Positions 61,260-64,000 of a stretch of 64,000 nt of DNA are shown in pieces. This stretch comes from Megalopta genalis. Its lineage: Eukaryota; Arthropoda; Insecta; Hymenoptera; Halictidae. The stretch covers positions 1-64,000 of the forward strand of contig NW_027476268.1 of the NCBI RefSeq assembly GCF_051020955.1, in the 5' to 3' direction. Both the position numbers and the translations under genes were made by a program. The notes beneath the pieces are model-generated. The model had not been told where the DNA came from, did not search any database, and saw nothing but the letters and a program-made list of their open reading frames with translations. How positions within the stretch are numbered: position 1 is the first letter of the stretch; each line of letters starts with the position of its first letter.

Positions 61260-61787
61260 GCAAGTATTTGAAGCTAAATCATACGTGTCGCATAGATTTG
61301 AAGCTGAACCTTCTCCATCGCATCGATTTGAAGCTAAATCATGTGTTTCGTATGGATTTGAAGCTAAACCTTCTACATCGCATTGATTTGCAGCTAATTC
61401 ATGTTTCTCGCATGGAATTGAAGCTACCTCGTTTGTTCCTACAGCTTTTGAAGCTATATTACTTATATCGCAAGTATTTGAAGCTAAATCATATGTGTCG
61501 CATGGATTTGAAGCTGAATCTACTACATCGCATTGATTTGAAGGTAAATCTTGTGTATCGCATGGATTTGAAGCTAAACCTTCTACATCGCATTGATTTG
61601 AAGCTAAATCATGTGAATCGCATGGATTTGAAGCTAACTCGTTAGTTTCGCATGCAGTTGTAGCTAAATAATGTATATCACAAGTATTTGTAGCTAATCC
61701 ATTTGTTTCGCATTGATTTGAAGCTACGCCTTCTACTTCGCATTGATTTGAAGCTAAATCATTTGTTTCGCATGGAATTGAAGCCAT
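60903..61787 (-). other. Open frame through the repeat, minus strand (294 codons)
   Basis: The frame begins at a true ATG created by one base change in a GCCATCTCG monomer (the other copies have GCCACCTCG). It then stays in the Cys-decapeptide register throughout and covers most of one 1200-bp unit. Because 1200 is a multiple of 30, the frame is preserved between units. There is no non-repeat sequence, signal peptide or promoter. Confidence 0.2.
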
Positions 61788-62459
61788 CTCGTTTGTTCCT
61801 CCAGCTTTTGAAGCTATATCACTTATATCGCAAGTATTTGAAGCTAAATCATATGTGTCGCATGGATTTGAAGCTGAACCTTCTACATCGCATTGATTTG
61901 AAGCTAAATCTTGTGAATCGCATGGATTTGAAGCTAAACCTTCTACATCGCTTTGATTTGCAGCTAAATCATGTGTTTCGCATGGATTTGAAGCTAACTC
62001 GTTCGTTGCGCATGCAGTTAAATCTAAATAACGTATATCACAAGTATTTCAAGCTAAACCATTTGATTCTCATGGATTTGAAGCTAAGCCTTCTACTTCG
62101 CATTAATTGGAAGATAAATCACGTGTTTTGCATGGATTTGAAGCTAAACCTTCTACATCGCATTGATTTGAAGCTAAATCTTGTGTATCGCATGGATTTG
62201 AAGCTAAACCTTCTACATCGCATTGATTTGAAGATAAATCGTGTGTTTCGCGTGGATTTGAAGCTAACTCGTTAGTTTCGCATGCAGTTGTAGCCAAATA
62301 ATCTATATCACAAGTATTTGTAGCTAAACCATTTGTTTCGCATGTATTTGAAGCTACGCCTTCTACTTCGCATTGATTTGAAGCTAAATCATTTGTTTCG
62401 CATGAACTTGAAGCCACCTCGTTTGTTCCTCCATCTTTTGAAGCTATATCTCTTATATC
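61260..62459. repeat. 1200-bp (40-monomer) unit, copy 2
   Basis: This is the second copy of 60060-61259. A third, partial copy follows to about 62620, where GAATTGAAGCTAACTCG replaces GAATTGAAGCTACCTCG. Confidence 0.85.
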
Positions 62460-64000
62460 GCAAGTATTTGAAGCTAAATCATACGTGTCGCATAGATTTG
62501 AAGCTGAACCTTCTACATCGCATCGATTTGAAGCTAAATCATGTGTTTCGTATGGATTTGAAGCTAAACCTTCTACATCGCATTGATTTGCAGCTAATTC
62601 ATGTTTCTCGCATGGAATTGAAGCTAACTCGTTTGTTTCGCCTGCAGTTGAATCTACATCACTTATATCGCAAGTATTTGAAGCTAAATCATGCGTTTCG
62701 CATGGATTTGAGGCAAACTCGTTTGTTCCGCATGCAGTTGTAGCTAAATAATGTATATCACAAGTATTTCTATCTAATCCATTTGTTCCGCATGGATCTG
62801 AAGCTAAGCCTTCTACTTCGCATTGATTGAAGTTAAATCATTTATTTCGCATGGAATTGAAGCTTCCTCGTTTGTTCCTCCAGCTTTTGAAGCTATATCA
62901 CTTATATCGCAAGTATTTGAAGCTAAATCATATGTGTCGCATGGATTTGAAGCTGAACCTTCTACATCGCATTGATTTCAAGCTAAATCATGTGTCTCGA
63001 ATGGAATTGAAGCTACCTCGTTTGTTCCTACAGCTTTTGAAGCTATATCACTTATATCGCAAGTATTTGAAGCTAAATCATATGTGTCACATGGTTTTGA
63101 AGCTGAACCTTCTACATCGCATTGATTTGAAGCAAAATCTTGTGAATCGCATGGATTTGAAGCTAATCCTTCTACATCGCATTGATTTGCAGCTAAATCA
63201 TGTGTTTCGCATGGATTTGAAGCTAACTCGTTCGTTGCGCATGCAGTTAAATCTAAATAACGTATATCACAAGTATTTCAAGCTAAACCATTTGATACTC
63301 ATGGATTTGAAGCTAAGCCTTCTACTTCGCATTAATTGGAAGATAAATCACGTGTTTTTCATGGATTTGAAGCTAAACCTTCTACATCGCATTGATTTGA
63401 AGCTAAATCTTGTGTATCGCATGGATTTGAAGCTAAACCTTCTACATCGCATTGATTTGAAGATAAATCGTGTGTTTCGCGTGGATTTAAAGCTAACTCG
63501 TTAGTTTCGCATGCAGTTCTAGCTAAATAATCTATATCACAAGTATTTGTAGCTAAACCATTTGTTTCGCATGTATTTGAAGCTACGCCTTCTACTTCGC
63601 ATTGATTTGAAGCTAAATCATTTGTTTCGCATGAACTTGAAGCCACCTCGTTTGTTCCTCCAGCTTTTGAAGCTATATCTCTTATACCGCAAGTATTTGA
63701 AGCTAAATCATATGTGTCACATGGTTTTGAAGCTGAACCTTCTACATCGCATTGATTTGAAGCTAAATCTTGTGTATCGAATGGATTTGAAGCTAAACCT
63801 TCTACATCGCATTGATTTGCAGCTAAATCATGTGTTTCGCATGGATTTGAAGCTAACTCGTTCGTTGCGCATGCAGTTAAATCTAAATAACGTATATCAC
63901 AAGTATTTCAAGCTAAACCATTTGATTCTCATGGATTTGAAGCTAAGCCTTCTACTTCACATTAATTGGAAGATAAATCACGTGTTTTGCATGGATTTGA
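62460..64000. repeat. Terminal array block
   Basis: The first 160 bases are a partial third 1200-bp unit. From about 62770, the sequence copies the region starting at about 59770 (offset 2999, including the one-base-short monomer GCATTGATTGAAG at 59824 and 62823). It then returns to the 1200-bp unit order and runs off the window. Confidence 0.75.

Larger units (their letters stand above)
55297..64000. repeat. Right arm of the 30-bp tandem-repeat array
   Basis: The same 30-bp monomer family resumes directly after the retrotransposon and runs off the window edge. The first monomers after the insertion (CTATATTCTATT then CTACCTCTTATT variants) are the ones that follow the CTTCTACATCGCATT type elsewhere, for example near 23790-23860. 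The arm is therefore the direct continuation of the left arm. It contains about 290 monomers and includes 1200-bp higher-order copies. Confidence 0.97.

Noticed and set aside
1..64000. CRISPR array (regular repeats with variable parts)
   Set aside because: The variable halves come from a small reused vocabulary and are not unique spacers. The period is 30 bp with no separate spacer, no cas genes are present, and the context is eukaryotic.
1..64000. Pentapeptide-repeat or insect antifreeze-type solenoid protein
   Set aside because: The minus-strand decapeptide lacks the A(D/N)Lxx pattern and the TCT-type 12-residue repeat. Only the regular Cys spacing is similar.

Overview
The window is almost entirely one tandem-repeat array. 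A 30-bp monomer, built on a conserved core (GATTTGAAGCTAAA) plus a more variable half ending near TCGCAT, runs from base 1 to about 50143 and resumes from 55297 to 64000, so it enters and leaves the window at both edges. That is about 58.8 kb, or roughly 1,960 monomers. The only non-repeat DNA is a 5.15-kb Ty3/gypsy-class LTR retrotransposon at 50144-55296 on the minus strand. Its gag type, its -1 frameshift layout and its tRNA-Trp primer site fit a metazoan host. I infer an arthropod, probably an insect, but not the species. No tRNA, rRNA, CRISPR or conventional host gene was found.

Layout. 1-1211 is an indel-rich copy of 14523-15726. 1212-13025 is three tandem copies of a 3.94-kb higher-order unit; the first copy is indel-rich and the other two are nearly identical. 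13026-14330 is a more divergent block. 14331-22239 is a patchwork of recently copied modules, including a 1.66-kb pair and a 360-bp tandem pair. 22240-26195 is a 1978-bp tandem pair. 26196-29650 is a divergent, older-looking island. 29651-38240 holds a 991-bp tandem pair and a roughly 301-bp series. 38241-50143 is a mosaic in which the same 0.5-1 kb modules recur in different orders. 55297-64000 continues the array and contains 1200-bp (40-monomer) units.

Coding potential of the array. The consensus monomer has no stop in three frames. The plus frames read roughly MDLKLNHVFR and GFEAKSCVSH; the minus frame reads SNPCETHDLA / SNQCDVEGLA, a decapeptide with a Cys about every ten residues. Long open frames are therefore expected without selection. 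The minus frame is the most persistent, because a common monomer pair puts TAG codons in the main plus frame. It is still broken by recurrent +1 indels and TAA codons. I treat the array as a minisatellite or satellite with an unproven decapeptide-coding possibility.

Retrotransposon. The two LTRs differ by about six substitutions and one indel. The element has a 4-bp target duplication (ATTT), a primer site matching the 3' end of tRNA-Trp, a polypurine tract, gag, a canonical GGGAAAC -1 slippery site, and protease/RT/RNase H/integrase. It looks dead: gag has an early in-frame stop, the RT motif-A catalytic Asp is Asn, and integrase carries two frameshifts and a nonsense codon. The order of repeat monomers continues across the insertion, so the array pre-dates it.
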